In this document: piece by piece, positions 46,766 to 55,849 of the stretch
Numbering within the stretch: the first letter of the stretch is position 1
How the letters are laid out: the number at the start of each line of letters is the position of its first letter
Origin: an uncultured Pelagibacteraceae bacterium
Lineage (GTDB): Bacteria > Pseudomonadota > Alphaproteobacteria > Pelagibacterales > Pelagibacteraceae
DNA length: 64,000 nt
Assembly: GCA_902571375.1 (NCBI GenBank)
Contig: CACGBP010000002.1
Span: 1 to 64,000 of the forward strand
Direction: 5' to 3'
Program-made: the position numbers and the translations under genes
The notes under the pieces: model-generated
What the model saw: only the letters and a program-made list of their open reading frames with translations
Database searches by the model: none
Told to the model about the DNA's origin: nothing

Positions 46766-47943
46766 TTGTTAGGTTTATTTGGAGTAAGTAATATCAAAAA
46801 ATAACCAAATAAAGTGGATAATAACGACCCAGTTAAAACTCCAATTTTTACACCATCCATATATTGTATGTTTTCAGCAAATGCTAAATTACCTACAAAC
46901 AAACTCATAGTGAAACCAATTCCAGTAAGAACTCCTACGCCATAAAAATTGTACCAACTTGTATCATTTGGCATTTGAGCTATCTTTAATTTTATAGATA
47001 CATAAGAAAATATGAAAACACCCAGTTGTTTGCCTAGGAATAATCCTAAAACAATACCAAGGGGGACCTTATCCAACAAAGAATTTAAAGATAAACCTTC
47101 AAGTGAAACACCAGCATTTGCAAATGCAAATAAAGGCATTATTCCGAAAGCAACATAGGGACTTATCGCATGTTCAATCTTTATTAATAGTGAAAAGTCT
47201 TTTTCTTTTTTTCTGTGAGGAATTGTCATTGCCAATAAAACGCCAGCAATAGTTGCATGAATTCCTGAATTATGAGTAAAATCCCATAAAATTATTCCAA
47301 CAATAAGATAAGGTAAAAATCTTTTTATATTAAATTTATTTAAAACTAATAAAATTATAAAAGCTAGACACATTAAAGATAAATATTTAATACTTAGTTC
47401 ACCAGAATAAAACAAAGCTATTATTAAAATTGCTCCTAAATCATCAATAATTGCTAAAGCAGTTAAAAACACTTTCAAAGATAAAGGAACTCTTTTTCCA
47501 AGAAGAGACAAAACACCAAGAGAAAAGGCAATATCAGTCGCTGAAGGTATAGCCCAACCATTAAGAGTTTCTGCATCACCAAGATTTATATATACATAGA
47601 CCAATGCTGGAACCAACATACCGCCAACAGCGCCTATAATAGGTAACAAAGCTTGCTTTATATTTGAAAGTTCACCTTGCAAAAATTCTCTTTTAATTTC
47701 TAAAGTAACAAAGAAAAAAAATATAGCCATTAAAGCGTCATTAATCCAATGTAAGACACTTAATTTAATTCCGAAATTATTAATTCCTAGAAAAAGATAT
47801 TGATTTAAGGTTTCAAAATATAAGTCAGATAAATTTGAATTACTGATTAAAAGAGCAATTATAGCTGCAAATAATAACACCAAACCGCTTGCAGCTTCAA
47901 GTTTAAAGAACCATTTGAAAGGTTTCGAAATATAATTTATCAT
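46762..47943 (-). CDS. nhaA: Na+/H+ antiporter NhaA
   Basis: Exchanges sodium for protons, 393 residues, about twelve helices. Conserved stretches: HWINDALMAIFFFFVTLEIK, PSATDIAFSLGVLSLLG with the ion-binding Asp, ALAIIDDLGAILIIALFYS with the acidic pair, and FALFAFANAGVSLEG-type (MPLFAFANAGVSLEG). Fits a marine cell. Co-transcribed with glutathione peroxidase and the upstream zinc-ribbon gene. Confidence 0.96.
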   Translation of the reverse strand: MINYISKPFKWFFKLEAASGLVLLFAAIIALLISNSNLSDLYFETLNQYLFLGINNFGIKLSVLHWINDALMAIFFFFVTLEIKREFLQGELSNIKQALLPIIGAVGGMLVPALVYVYINLGDAETLNGWAIPSATDIAFSLGVLSLLGKRVPLSLKVFLTALAIIDDLGAILIIALFYSGELSIKYLSLMCLAFIILLVLNKFNIKRFLPYLIVGIILWDFTHNSGIHATIAGVLLAMTIPHRKKEKDFSLLIKIEHAISPYVAFGIMPLFAFANAGVSLEGLSLNSLLDKVPLGIVLGLFLGKQLGVFIFSYVSIKLKIAQMPNDTSWYNFYGVGVLTGIGFTMSLFVGNLAFAENIQYMDGVKIGVLTGSLLSTLFGYFLILLTPNKPNK

Positions 47944-47945
47944 GT

Positions 47946-48413
47946 TTATTTAATCAAATCTTTAAAAAATAAGAAAATATCTTTAAATATTTCATAAAAG
48001 TTAAATAAAATTAATTCAAGTTCTGGAAAAAAATTACTTAAAGGAATTTTGAATGTATCCAAAACTAGCAACAAACCAGTAATAGATAAAACAAAAACAA
48101 TAATATACCTTAAAAATTTTAAGAAAGTAAAAGTTGATTTTTTATATTCTACTAATGATTTGTTCTTTTTATTAATTATTTTATCTATTTTTTCTATCTT
48201 ATCTATTTTAATATTAGGATCTTTTTTTGGGGTTTCTGATTTTGGGGTTTCTGAAATGTATTCTTTTACAGTTTCTTTATTGAAATCTTTTTTTTGCTTT
48301 TTAAAAAACCAGATATGACCACAGGATCCACATTGAATAGTTCTGCCCTCCGAAGGTATAAGATCTGAATTTAGCTCGAATTTTTTAGGACACTTAATGC
48401 ATTCAATTATCAT
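47946..48413 (-). CDS. Zinc-ribbon (MJ0042-type) single-pass membrane protein
   Basis: A 155-residue protein. The N-terminal zinc ribbon is CIKCPKKFELNSDLIPSEGR followed by IQCGSCGHIWFF, giving two CxxC pairs. A Lys/Glu/Pro-rich linker leads to one membrane helix (YIIVFVLSITGLLLVLDTF) and a hydrophobic tail. Such proteins are widespread in alphaproteobacteria with no assigned role. Two bases upstream of nhaA. Confidence 0.85.
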   Translation of the reverse strand: MIIECIKCPKKFELNSDLIPSEGRTIQCGSCGHIWFFKKQKKDFNKETVKEYISETPKSETPKKDPNIKIDKIEKIDKIINKKNKSLVEYKKSTFTFLKFLRYIIVFVLSITGLLLVLDTFKIPLSNFFPELELILFNFYEIFKDIFLFFKDLIK

Positions 48414-48505
48414 GGTATTTATATATCAGATTCTAACAAAATTACCTTAAATTCATAATCTTTATACTTTGAAAAATTTAATAAGTACTGTATTAGTAAT
48501 TCACT

Positions 48506-48582
<77 letters not shown>

Positions 48583-48590
48583 TCAGTGTT

Positions 48591-48872
48591 ATGAAAAAAG
48601 CAAAAATATATATACCAAATAAAAGTGCAATGCAGTCAGGTATGGGAAAAAGTAATAAATGGATTTTAGAATTTGAGACTAATAATCCCACAAAAAACCC
48701 CTTAATGGGCTGGGAAAGTTCTGATGATACTTACACTGAGCTTAAATTAGAATTTTCCACTAAAGAATTGGCAATAAATTACGCTAAAAAGAAAAAAATA
48801 GATTATGAAATTAAAGAACCTAAGAAAAGAAAAATTACTAAAAAATCATATGCAGATAATTTTTTAGGATAA
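48591..48872 (+). CDS. NADH dehydrogenase accessory subunit (NDUFS4/ETC complex I subunit family)
   Basis: A 93-residue soluble protein. KAKIYIPNKSAMQSGMG, WILEFE, NPLMGWESSDDTYTELKLEF and KKSYADNFLG are the family landmarks shared with mitochondrial NDUFS4 (18 kDa subunit). Alphaproteobacteria carry this accessory subunit away from the main nuo cluster. It follows tRNA-Pro directly. Confidence 0.9.
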   Translation: MKKAKIYIPNKSAMQSGMGKSNKWILEFETNNPTKNPLMGWESSDDTYTELKLEFSTKELAINYAKKKKIDYEIKEPKKRKITKKSYADNFLG

Positions 48873-48876
48873 ATCC

Positions 48877-49869
48877 ATGTTTAAGTTTTTTACTCAAAGA
48901 AAATGGTTTTTATGGAGCGTGCTTGGATCTCTATTTATTTTAGTTTCTACTTGGTACCAAGTTCAATTAGATGTTAAGATAAATGAATGGTTTGGTGAAT
49001 TTTACGACACATTACAAAAGGCTCTTACTACACCCAATTCAGTCTCTGAGAGAGAATTTATAGGATATCTTTTTACTTTTGCCAAAATAGCAGCTTTATG
49101 GATATTGATAGCTGTCTTTACAGGTTTTTTTACAAGTCACTGGGTTTTTAGATGGAGAACATCAATGGCTGAATATTATCATGAACAATGGTTAAATGCT
49201 CGACTTACTGAAGGTGCGTCTCAAAGAGTTCAAGAAGACACTTTAAAATTTGCAAGAATAATGGAAGGTTTAGGCACAGGTTTATTAGATAGTGTTATGA
49301 CTTTAATAGCTTTTACTCCAATATTATGGGGCCTTTCAAAACAAATAGATGTATTACCTTGGATTGGAGAAGTTGATCATGCCTTAGTTTGGGTAGCAAT
49401 ACTGTCAGCCTTAGGAGGAACATTATTATTAGCAGCTGTTGGAATTAAACTTCCAGGTATTGAATATGATATTCAGAAAGAAGAAGCCGGTTACAGAAAA
49501 GAACTTGTTCACGGTGAGGATGATCCAATTAGAGCTGCACCACCGACTATCGGGCAACTTTACAATAGAGTTAGAGGTATTCATTATAAATCTTACTTTC
49601 ATTATTTATATTTTAACACAGTCAAATGGAGTTATTTCCAAGGAATGGTTATAGTTCCATATTTAGCTTTAGCACCAACAATTGTAACTGGTGCAATAAC
49701 ATTAGGTTTTGTTCAACAAATTACTAGAGCATTTGGTAGAGTAGAGGGTTCACTTCAATATTTGGTAAAAAGTTGGTCAACGATAGTGGAACTTATTTCT
49801 GTTTGGAAGCGACTAAGCGAGTTTGAGGCGAAATTAAAAACAAAAATTGTAGCAGAGTCAACGAGTTAA
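48877..49869 (+). CDS. SbmA/BacA-like family transporter
   Basis: Inner-membrane protein of 330 residues with about six helices. FRWRTSMAEYYHEQWLNAR, GASQRVQEDTLKFARIMEGLG and SYFQGMVIVPYLALAP match the SbmA/BacA group that takes up peptides and peptide antibiotics by proton coupling. It is shorter than E. coli SbmA (about 400) and lacks the ATPase domain of related ABC proteins. Substrate in a pelagic cell is unknown. One-base overlap with glpX. Confidence 0.82.
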   Translation: MFKFFTQRKWFLWSVLGSLFILVSTWYQVQLDVKINEWFGEFYDTLQKALTTPNSVSEREFIGYLFTFAKIAALWILIAVFTGFFTSHWVFRWRTSMAEYYHEQWLNARLTEGASQRVQEDTLKFARIMEGLGTGLLDSVMTLIAFTPILWGLSKQIDVLPWIGEVDHALVWVAILSALGGTLLLAAVGIKLPGIEYDIQKEEAGYRKELVHGEDDPIRAAPPTIGQLYNRVRGIHYKSYFHYLYFNTVKWSYFQGMVIVPYLALAPTIVTGAITLGFVQQITRAFGRVEGSLQYLVKSWSTIVELISVWKRLSEFEAKLKTKIVAESTS

Positions 49870-50810
49870 TGTCTTTAGAAAAAAAATTTCAAAATCTATT
49901 TCTCCAAGTTTCTACAAGGGCTGCTCTTTCTTCATATTTCCACGTAGGTAAAAAAGATAAAATAATAGCTGATAAAGCAGCTGTTGATAGTATGAGGAGT
50001 CAATTAAATCAAATTGACATGAATGGAAAAATAGTAATTGGTGAAGGTGAATTGGATGAAGCTCCTATGCTTTATATTGGTGAAAATGTTGGCACAAAAA
50101 ATGGACCAGAATTAGACATAGCAGTAGATCCTTTAGAGGGGACAAACTTTGCAGCTAATAATTTACCAGGTGCTTTGTCAGTAATAGCAGTTGCAGAAAA
50201 GGGTAACTTATTTAATGCTCCAGAAACTTATATGAATAAAATTGCTTCAAATATTAAAGATTCTAATGTTATAGATTTAGATTATTCTGTTAAAAAAAAT
50301 ATCTCAAATTTAGCTGACTATAAAAATAAGAACCCAGAAAATATTACAGCTTGCTTATTGGATAGACCAAGACATAAAGATATTATTAACCAATTAAGAG
50401 AGTTAAAAGTAAATATAAAATTTATAACAGATGGCGATATATCTGGGGCTTTGTTAGTTACAAATGATGTTTTTGAAGTTGACATATTTTTAGGAATTGG
50501 AGGTGGTCCTGAAGGAGTTCTTACAGCGTCAGCTTTAGATGCATTTGACTGTAATTTTCAGGGCAGATTTTTATTTGAAACAGATGAAGATAAATTAAGA
50601 GCAAAAAAAATGGGTATAGAAGATCTGAACAAAAAATATGATATTAATGAAATAGTTTCAGGAGACTCAATTTTTTGTGCGACTGGAATTACAACAGGAG
50701 ATTTGGTTTCTGGTATTGAAGTAAACAATGATATTTTTACATCAGAAACTTTAATTACACATAAATCTTTGGGATTAAGAAAAAATATTAAGTTAACTCA
50801 AAAAGTTTAA
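49869..50810 (+). CDS. glpX: Fructose-1,6-bisphosphatase class II
   Basis: Gluconeogenic phosphatase of the GlpX type, 313 residues. Metal and phosphate-site motifs are KIVIGEGELDEAPMLYIGE, DIAVDPLEGTNFAANN, FLGIGGGPEGVLTASALDA and IFCATGITTGDLVSG. It ends the block before the accessory region. Confidence 0.95.
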   Translation: MSLEKKFQNLFLQVSTRAALSSYFHVGKKDKIIADKAAVDSMRSQLNQIDMNGKIVIGEGELDEAPMLYIGENVGTKNGPELDIAVDPLEGTNFAANNLPGALSVIAVAEKGNLFNAPETYMNKIASNIKDSNVIDLDYSVKKNISNLADYKNKNPENITACLLDRPRHKDIINQLRELKVNIKFITDGDISGALLVTNDVFEVDIFLGIGGGPEGVLTASALDAFDCNFQGRFLFETDEDKLRAKKMGIEDLNKKYDINEIVSGDSIFCATGITTGDLVSGIEVNNDIFTSETLITHKSLGLRKNIKLTQKV

Positions 50811-50836
50811 ACATTTTTACTCAAAAAAAAGAATTT

Positions 50837-51556
50837 ATGAAAAAAATTATAAATTTATTAAAAAATAAATTTTATAGAAATAGATTTAATATTGGCTTAT
50901 TGAATAAAAAAAAAAAATATTATTCAGTAGATAGTTTAATTTCAGAGCATTTTAAAGACAACCCTGAGCACCCTTGCATTGTAACATTAAAAAAAGCTCT
51001 TGAATTAGGAAACAAAAAATCCTTAATAATAATCGAAACTGGAAGTAGTGCATGGGGTACTAATTCAACAGTTTTATTTGATAATTATGTAAATTCATGG
51101 GGTGGGTATGTTTATTCAACAGATATAAGAGCCAAACCGATGCTTGATTTAAAAAATAAGGTAACGAACAAAACTTTTTTGTATTGTCAAGACTCAGTAA
51201 AATTTCTCAAAGAGCTAAATTTATCTAATTTCGAAAAATATAAAAAGTTGGTATATTTAGACTCTATGGATGTAAACTGGGAAAAACCCGTCGAATCAAT
51301 GATTCATTGTTTAAGAGAATATTTAGCAATTATACCTAAACTCAACAAACATGACTTAATCTTAATAGATGACACTCCAAAAAATTTAGATATTTTAAAA
51401 AAGGTTCAAGGCATAAAAAATTCAGAATATTTCAAAAAAAATATCAAAATCGGTATACATGGAGGCAAGGGCTCTTTGGTTAGAGATTTAATTTTTGATT
51501 CTAAGAATTTTGAGATATTAATTAATGAATATCAGCTTTTATTTCAAATAAAGTAG
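50837..51556 (+). CDS. Hypothetical protein, possible class I SAM-dependent methyltransferase
   Basis: A 239-residue protein without a membrane segment. IIIETGSSAWGTNSTVLFDN resembles a glycine-poor motif I, followed by YVYSTDIRAK, FLYCQDSVKFLKEL and KLVYLDSMDVNWEKP, an order seen in methyltransferases of surface-glycan clusters. The assignment is tentative. It lies at the left side of a glycan gene cluster, separated from it by tRNA-Glu. Confidence 0.55.
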   Translation: MKKIINLLKNKFYRNRFNIGLLNKKKKYYSVDSLISEHFKDNPEHPCIVTLKKALELGNKKSLIIIETGSSAWGTNSTVLFDNYVNSWGGYVYSTDIRAKPMLDLKNKVTNKTFLYCQDSVKFLKELNLSNFEKYKKLVYLDSMDVNWEKPVESMIHCLREYLAIIPKLNKHDLILIDDTPKNLDILKKVQGIKNSEYFKKNIKIGIHGGKGSLVRDLIFDSKNFEILINEYQLLFQIK

Positions 51557-51639
51557 ATTTTTTTTTAATTCTTAGGAAGATAAATTTTAACCAAAAAAAC
51601 TTGATTAATAAGACTTTTTACAATAAAAAACAGCTTTTC

Positions 51640-51714
51640 GGTCCCTTCGTCTATCGGTTAGGACACGTGGTTTTCATCCTCGAAAGAGGGGTTCGATTCC
51701 CCTAGGGACCGCCA
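51640..51714 (+). tRNA. tRNA-Glu (anticodon TTC)
   Basis: A 75-base cloverleaf with encoded CCA. Acceptor GGTCCCT pairs with AGGGACC; T-arm AGGGG-TTCGATT-CCCCT. The anticodon loop is TTTTCAT with anticodon TTC. The anticodon stem CGTGG/CCTCG has a T-T mismatch at its middle pair. The 3' end faces the glycosyltransferase genes. Confidence 0.94.
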
Positions 51715-51723
51715 AACTTTTTT

Positions 51724-51981
51724 ATGCCTTATTATGTTTATATGATAAAAACAATAGGAGGCACCTATTCAAAATCATATGTTGGTTATACAAAAAACAT
51801 AAATAGTAGACTAAAAAAACATAATGAAAATAAAGGTGCTAAATCTACTAAGGGGTATAATTGGAAGTTAATTTATAAAAGAAAATTTCTATCAAAAAAA
51901 GATGCCATGTCTTATGAATATAAACTTAAAAAAGATAAAAAAAAAAGAAAAGAAATTATAAAAAATTTACTTCATGATTAA
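51724..51981 (+). CDS. GIY-YIG domain protein (UPF0213 type)
   Basis: An 85-residue stand-alone GIY-YIG nuclease-fold domain: YYVYMIKTIGG (GIY strand, first part), SYVGYTKNINSRLKKHN with the YVG and catalytic Arg, and AMSYEYKLKK with the metal-binding Glu. Enzymatic activity of this family is largely untested. It begins nine bases after tRNA-Glu and overlaps the next gene by eight bases, so it belongs to the same transcription unit as the glycosyltransferases. Confidence 0.85.
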   Translation: MPYYVYMIKTIGGTYSKSYVGYTKNINSRLKKHNENKGAKSTKGYNWKLIYKRKFLSKKDAMSYEYKLKKDKKKRKEIIKNLLHD

Positions 51982-54091
51982 ACAAACTAAAGTTTTAACT
52001 ATATTACCCTATAAAGAAAATTATACTAAATTTAAAGCTCAAGCGGCTGCTATATGGGTTTATGACTTTCTAAAGTTTTCAAGATATAAAAAAGACACTC
52101 TTGTAATAGGAAATACTAAAGGGAAAAAATATCTAAGCAAAAATTATCTGAATATTGATATTGATAATTTAGGATCTAAATTTTCAAGCTCAACAATACG
52201 TTATTGTAATAAGATTATTAAAAAAATTAAAGATATAAAATATGATTTGATTGAAATTCATAATAGGCCACTGGTTTTTGATTATTTAAAAAAAAATATT
52301 AATAAGAAATATATTTTATATTTTCATAACGATCCTCTTAATATGAAAGGCTCAGTATCCAAAAATGAGAGACTAAATTTATTAAACAAAGTTGATAAAA
52401 TAATTTTCGTTAGTAGATGGGTTCAAAAAAGATACTTTATTGGTTTAGATCAAAAACTTTTGAATAAAACAGAAGTTGTTTACCCAAGTATTAATAAAAT
52501 CAAAAATTTTCCAAAAAAGAAGAAATGGATTACTTTTGTTGGAAAATTAAACACATCAAAGGGATATGATATTTATAAGGGAGCAATTTTAAGGATTCTT
52601 AATGAGTTTAAAGAATGGACAGCTTTATCTATTGGAGATGAGAGTCGAGAGAGACCTCACATAAAACATGCAAGACATATGGAAATAGGTTTTAGAACCC
52701 ACAAATCTGTTCTTAAAATTCTAGAAAAAACACAAATAGCTGTTGTACCATCAAGATGGGAAGAACCTTTTGGTAGAACTGCTCTAGAGTCTGGCTCAAG
52801 GGGATGTGCAACAATAATTTCTAATAGAGGAGGTTTGCCAGAGACTGTTAGTCACTGTATTAAATTAGAAAAACTTGATGATAAGAATTTATATAAAAAG
52901 ATTAAGTATTTAATTAATAATAAAAAAATTAGAAAAAAAATTCAAAAAGATAGTTTTAAAGATGTTTTACATACTGTTAAAGAAAATTCAAATTTAATTG
53001 ACAATATTAGAGACTCTCTTTTTTTTAACATAAATCTCAAAATTAAGAAAAATAATCTAAGGATCATCAATATCTACAACTCTGGGCAAAAACTTAATCA
53101 TAGATTATATAATATCTCTTTAGGAAAAAAATTTACAAACGGATTTATTAGAAATGGTCACGATGTATTAGAAGTAAGTGATAGAGATTTTATTAAGCAA
53201 AGTCGAGGATTATCATTTACAAGTAATAATAAAAAATTCCAAGATTACCTTGTTGATACATTTAAGAATTATAGTCCTGACTTAGTTTTCTTTGGTCATA
53301 CAAATAATTTAGAAAAAAATACAATCTTTAAATTTAAAGAGTTAAACAGAGATCTTGTTTTATCTCATTGGAATGAAGATCCTGTTATGCCAGGACTAGA
53401 TTATTCAAAAAAGAATATATCTAATATTAATCAGTATTCTGATCTTGTTGATTATAATTTTATTACGACACATCCGAGCGTACTTAAAAAACAAGGAATA
53501 GATGAGAAAAAATTTAATTTTATTTTTATTCCTGTTGATAAAAATATTGAATGCTTTGATGTTTTTAAAATGAAACCAGTCAAAGATTTATTTTATGCAA
53601 TGAGCCATGGGGTTAATAGAGGAGTATTAAAAAAAGGGAAATCAGATAATCGTATAAATTTTCTTAATAATTTAATTAATAAAATTGAAAATATAAATTA
53701 TGATTTTTATGGTTTTGAAAATAAAGATCCAATTTGGGGAAATGAATTTTATAAATCACTTATAAATTCAAAAATGGGTTTAAATCTAAGTAGAGGTAAT
53801 CCAGCTAAATATTATTCAAGTAATAGAATAGCTTCACTAGTTGGTAATGGTTTATTAACATTTGTAGATAAAAAGACTGAACTTGACGATTTTTTTAATA
53901 AAAATGAAATTATTTTTTACAACAATATAGATGACTTAGCTGATAAAATTAAATTTTATAAAAAAAATGAGAATGAAAGAATTAGAATAGCAAAAAATGG
54001 TAAAAAAAAATATTTTAAGATGTTTAATGAACAGAAAATTACTAAATTTATAATTGATAAGTCCTTTGGGAAAAAATCAATTCTAATATGA
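51974..54091 (+). CDS. Two-domain glycosyltransferase (GT4 plus CgeB-like)
   Basis: A 705-residue cytoplasmic protein with two GT-B modules. The first (about 1-345) has ITFVGKLNTSKGYDIY, RARHMEIG-type (HARHMEIGFRTH) and VVPSRWEEPFGRTALESGSR with the E-x7-E site. The second (about 355-700) has LVLSHWNEDPVMPGLDYSKK, MGLNLSRGNPAKYYSSNRIA and a C-terminal CgeB-like segment. It probably adds two sugars or works on repeated glycan units. Overlaps the next gene by four bases. Confidence 0.75.
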   Translation: MIKQTKVLTILPYKENYTKFKAQAAAIWVYDFLKFSRYKKDTLVIGNTKGKKYLSKNYLNIDIDNLGSKFSSSTIRYCNKIIKKIKDIKYDLIEIHNRPLVFDYLKKNINKKYILYFHNDPLNMKGSVSKNERLNLLNKVDKIIFVSRWVQKRYFIGLDQKLLNKTEVVYPSINKIKNFPKKKKWITFVGKLNTSKGYDIYKGAILRILNEFKEWTALSIGDESRERPHIKHARHMEIGFRTHKSVLKILEKTQIAVVPSRWEEPFGRTALESGSRGCATIISNRGGLPETVSHCIKLEKLDDKNLYKKIKYLINNKKIRKKIQKDSFKDVLHTVKENSNLIDNIRDSLFFNINLKIKKNNLRIINIYNSGQKLNHRLYNISLGKKFTNGFIRNGHDVLEVSDRDFIKQSRGLSFTSNNKKFQDYLVDTFKNYSPDLVFFGHTNNLEKNTIFKFKELNRDLVLSHWNEDPVMPGLDYSKKNISNINQYSDLVDYNFITTHPSVLKKQGIDEKKFNFIFIPVDKNIECFDVFKMKPVKDLFYAMSHGVNRGVLKKGKSDNRINFLNNLINKIENINYDFYGFENKDPIWGNEFYKSLINSKMGLNLSRGNPAKYYSSNRIASLVGNGLLTFVDKKTELDDFFNKNEIIFYNNIDDLADKIKFYKKNENERIRIAKNGKKKYFKMFNEQKITKFIIDKSFGKKSILI

Positions 54092-54942
54092 TAAAATTTT
54101 CTGTTTTAATACCAACCTATAATAATTTTGATTATTTAAAATTAGCTTTAAAATCTATTGAAGAGAATTCTTCATATCAACATGAAATAATTTTACATAT
54201 CAATGATGGTTCCGATGGAACACTTGATTATGCTAAAAAAAATAATATCAAACACACGCACTCAATTTCTAATATAGGCTTGTGTTCTGCAATTAATATG
54301 GCTTCTGAAAAAGCAACTACAAATTATATTTTATATGTTCATGATGATATGTACCTATGTCAAAACTGGGATAAAATTCTTGAAGATGAAATCAAAAAAT
54401 TTGAAAATGATCTATTTTATTTATCTGGTACGAACTGTGATCCCAAAATTTTAAATACTTCTTACAATACTGGATATACTCCAAAGAATTTTAATCCTAA
54501 AAATTTTGAAAAATACTGTTTAGACAAAAAAAACAATGATCTACAGGGGTCTCACTGGGCACCACATCTTATTTCCAAAAGATTATGGTCTATCGTTGGC
54601 GGTTTTAGTGAGGAGTTTAATCCAGGTGATGGTTCTGATCCTGACTTTTGTATGAAACTATGGAACAATGATGTGCGAATTTTCAAATCATTAGATAAAT
54701 TCAAAGTATTTCATTTTGGCTCGACAACTACCAGAAAAAAAAATGTTATTAAAAATAATGGTACCAAAAAATTTTTGTTAAAATATGGATTTAACCCTAA
54801 ATTTTTTAGAAAATATTATTTAAGAGGTGGTGCAAATTCTGTCTACGATGGTCCTTTAACTGATCCAGAAAAGACACTTATTCACCTATTAGAACTGTTT
54901 ATAAATAAAATAAAAATATTTTTTTACAAGCTATCTTTTTAA
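54088..54942 (+). CDS. Glycosyltransferase family 2
   Basis: GT-A fold transferase of 284 residues. The nucleotide-binding start is SVLIPTYNNFDYLKLALKSI, followed by INDGSDGTLDYA, the DXD-like YVHDDMYLCQNWD, and a catalytic-base region NPGDGSDPDFCMKLW. Sugar and acceptor are unknown. It abuts the GT11 gene with no gap. Confidence 0.85.
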   Translation: MIKFSVLIPTYNNFDYLKLALKSIEENSSYQHEIILHINDGSDGTLDYAKKNNIKHTHSISNIGLCSAINMASEKATTNYILYVHDDMYLCQNWDKILEDEIKKFENDLFYLSGTNCDPKILNTSYNTGYTPKNFNPKNFEKYCLDKKNNDLQGSHWAPHLISKRLWSIVGGFSEEFNPGDGSDPDFCMKLWNNDVRIFKSLDKFKVFHFGSTTTRKKNVIKNNGTKKFLLKYGFNPKFFRKYYLRGGANSVYDGPLTDPEKTLIHLLELFINKIKIFFYKLSF

Positions 54943-55842
54943 ATGAAAAAAACTTTAATTGTGAGAATAGGTGAGGGCTTAGGAAATCAACTATTTATGT
55001 ATGCTAATGCATACTCATTATCAAAAAAATTTGATTATATTCTTTATATAGATGACGAATCTGGTTTTTCTAAAAAAAGACGATCACGGTCTTACAATCT
55101 TGATATTTTTGATATTCCTGAACCTATTTGCCCTGAAAAACTCAAATTTAATAATTCTATCAAAAATTTAAAAAGAAAATCATTAAAATTAATAGATAAT
55201 TTTATTTCAAATAAAAGATTTATTAATGAAAAAATTGATAATAATAAACAGACTAAATTTGTAGAAATTTCAGAATTAAAATCAATTCAAATGTATATTG
55301 AAGGTCATTATGAATCTGAATTATATTTTAAAAATTATGAAACAGATTTGAAAAAAAATTTAGAAATTAAACATGATTTAATTAGTAACAATAATCCATA
55401 TATTAATCTTATTAAACAATCAAATTCAGTTTCAATTCATTTGAGAAAAAATAGATATTCTGAGGATTTGAATAATCAAAGTGCATCCAATAATGAAAAA
55501 GATATTTTATTTGAAAATGATTTAATTAATTATGTGAATAGATCTATAAAATATTTTGATGATAAATTGAATAATCCCCATTATTTCATTTGGTCTAATG
55601 AGCCAAGTGCATTTAAGAAATTTTTTTTAGACTCAAATAAATTTACCTTTATAGAAAACAATAATCTAGCTATGGATTTTTATCTTTTTTCTTTATGCAA
55701 AAACTTTATTGTTGGTCCTTCCACTTTTCATTGGTGGGGTGCATGGTTAAATGAAAATACAAAAAAAATATGTTTAAGACCTATAGATATAAATCCATCA
55801 AATAATAAAGATTTTTGGCCTGATTATTGGATACCAATTTAA
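54943..55842 (+). CDS. Glycosyltransferase family 11, alpha-1,2-fucosyltransferase-like
   Basis: A 299-residue protein. VRIGEGLGNQLFMYANAYSL is the GT11 start signature, and FIVGPSTFHWWGAWLNEN the C-terminal motif (family form SSFSWWAAWL). The GDP-fucose binding motif HxRRGDY is altered to SIHLRKNRY, keeping the first Arg but losing the usual Gly-Asp. It may use another donor or be slow. Convergent with the recombinase gene. Confidence 0.78.
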   Translation: MKKTLIVRIGEGLGNQLFMYANAYSLSKKFDYILYIDDESGFSKKRRSRSYNLDIFDIPEPICPEKLKFNNSIKNLKRKSLKLIDNFISNKRFINEKIDNNKQTKFVEISELKSIQMYIEGHYESELYFKNYETDLKKNLEIKHDLISNNNPYINLIKQSNSVSIHLRKNRYSEDLNNQSASNNEKDILFENDLINYVNRSIKYFDDKLNNPHYFIWSNEPSAFKKFFLDSNKFTFIENNNLAMDFYLFSLCKNFIVGPSTFHWWGAWLNENTKKICLRPIDINPSNNKDFWPDYWIPI

Positions 55843-55849
55843 AATAAAA

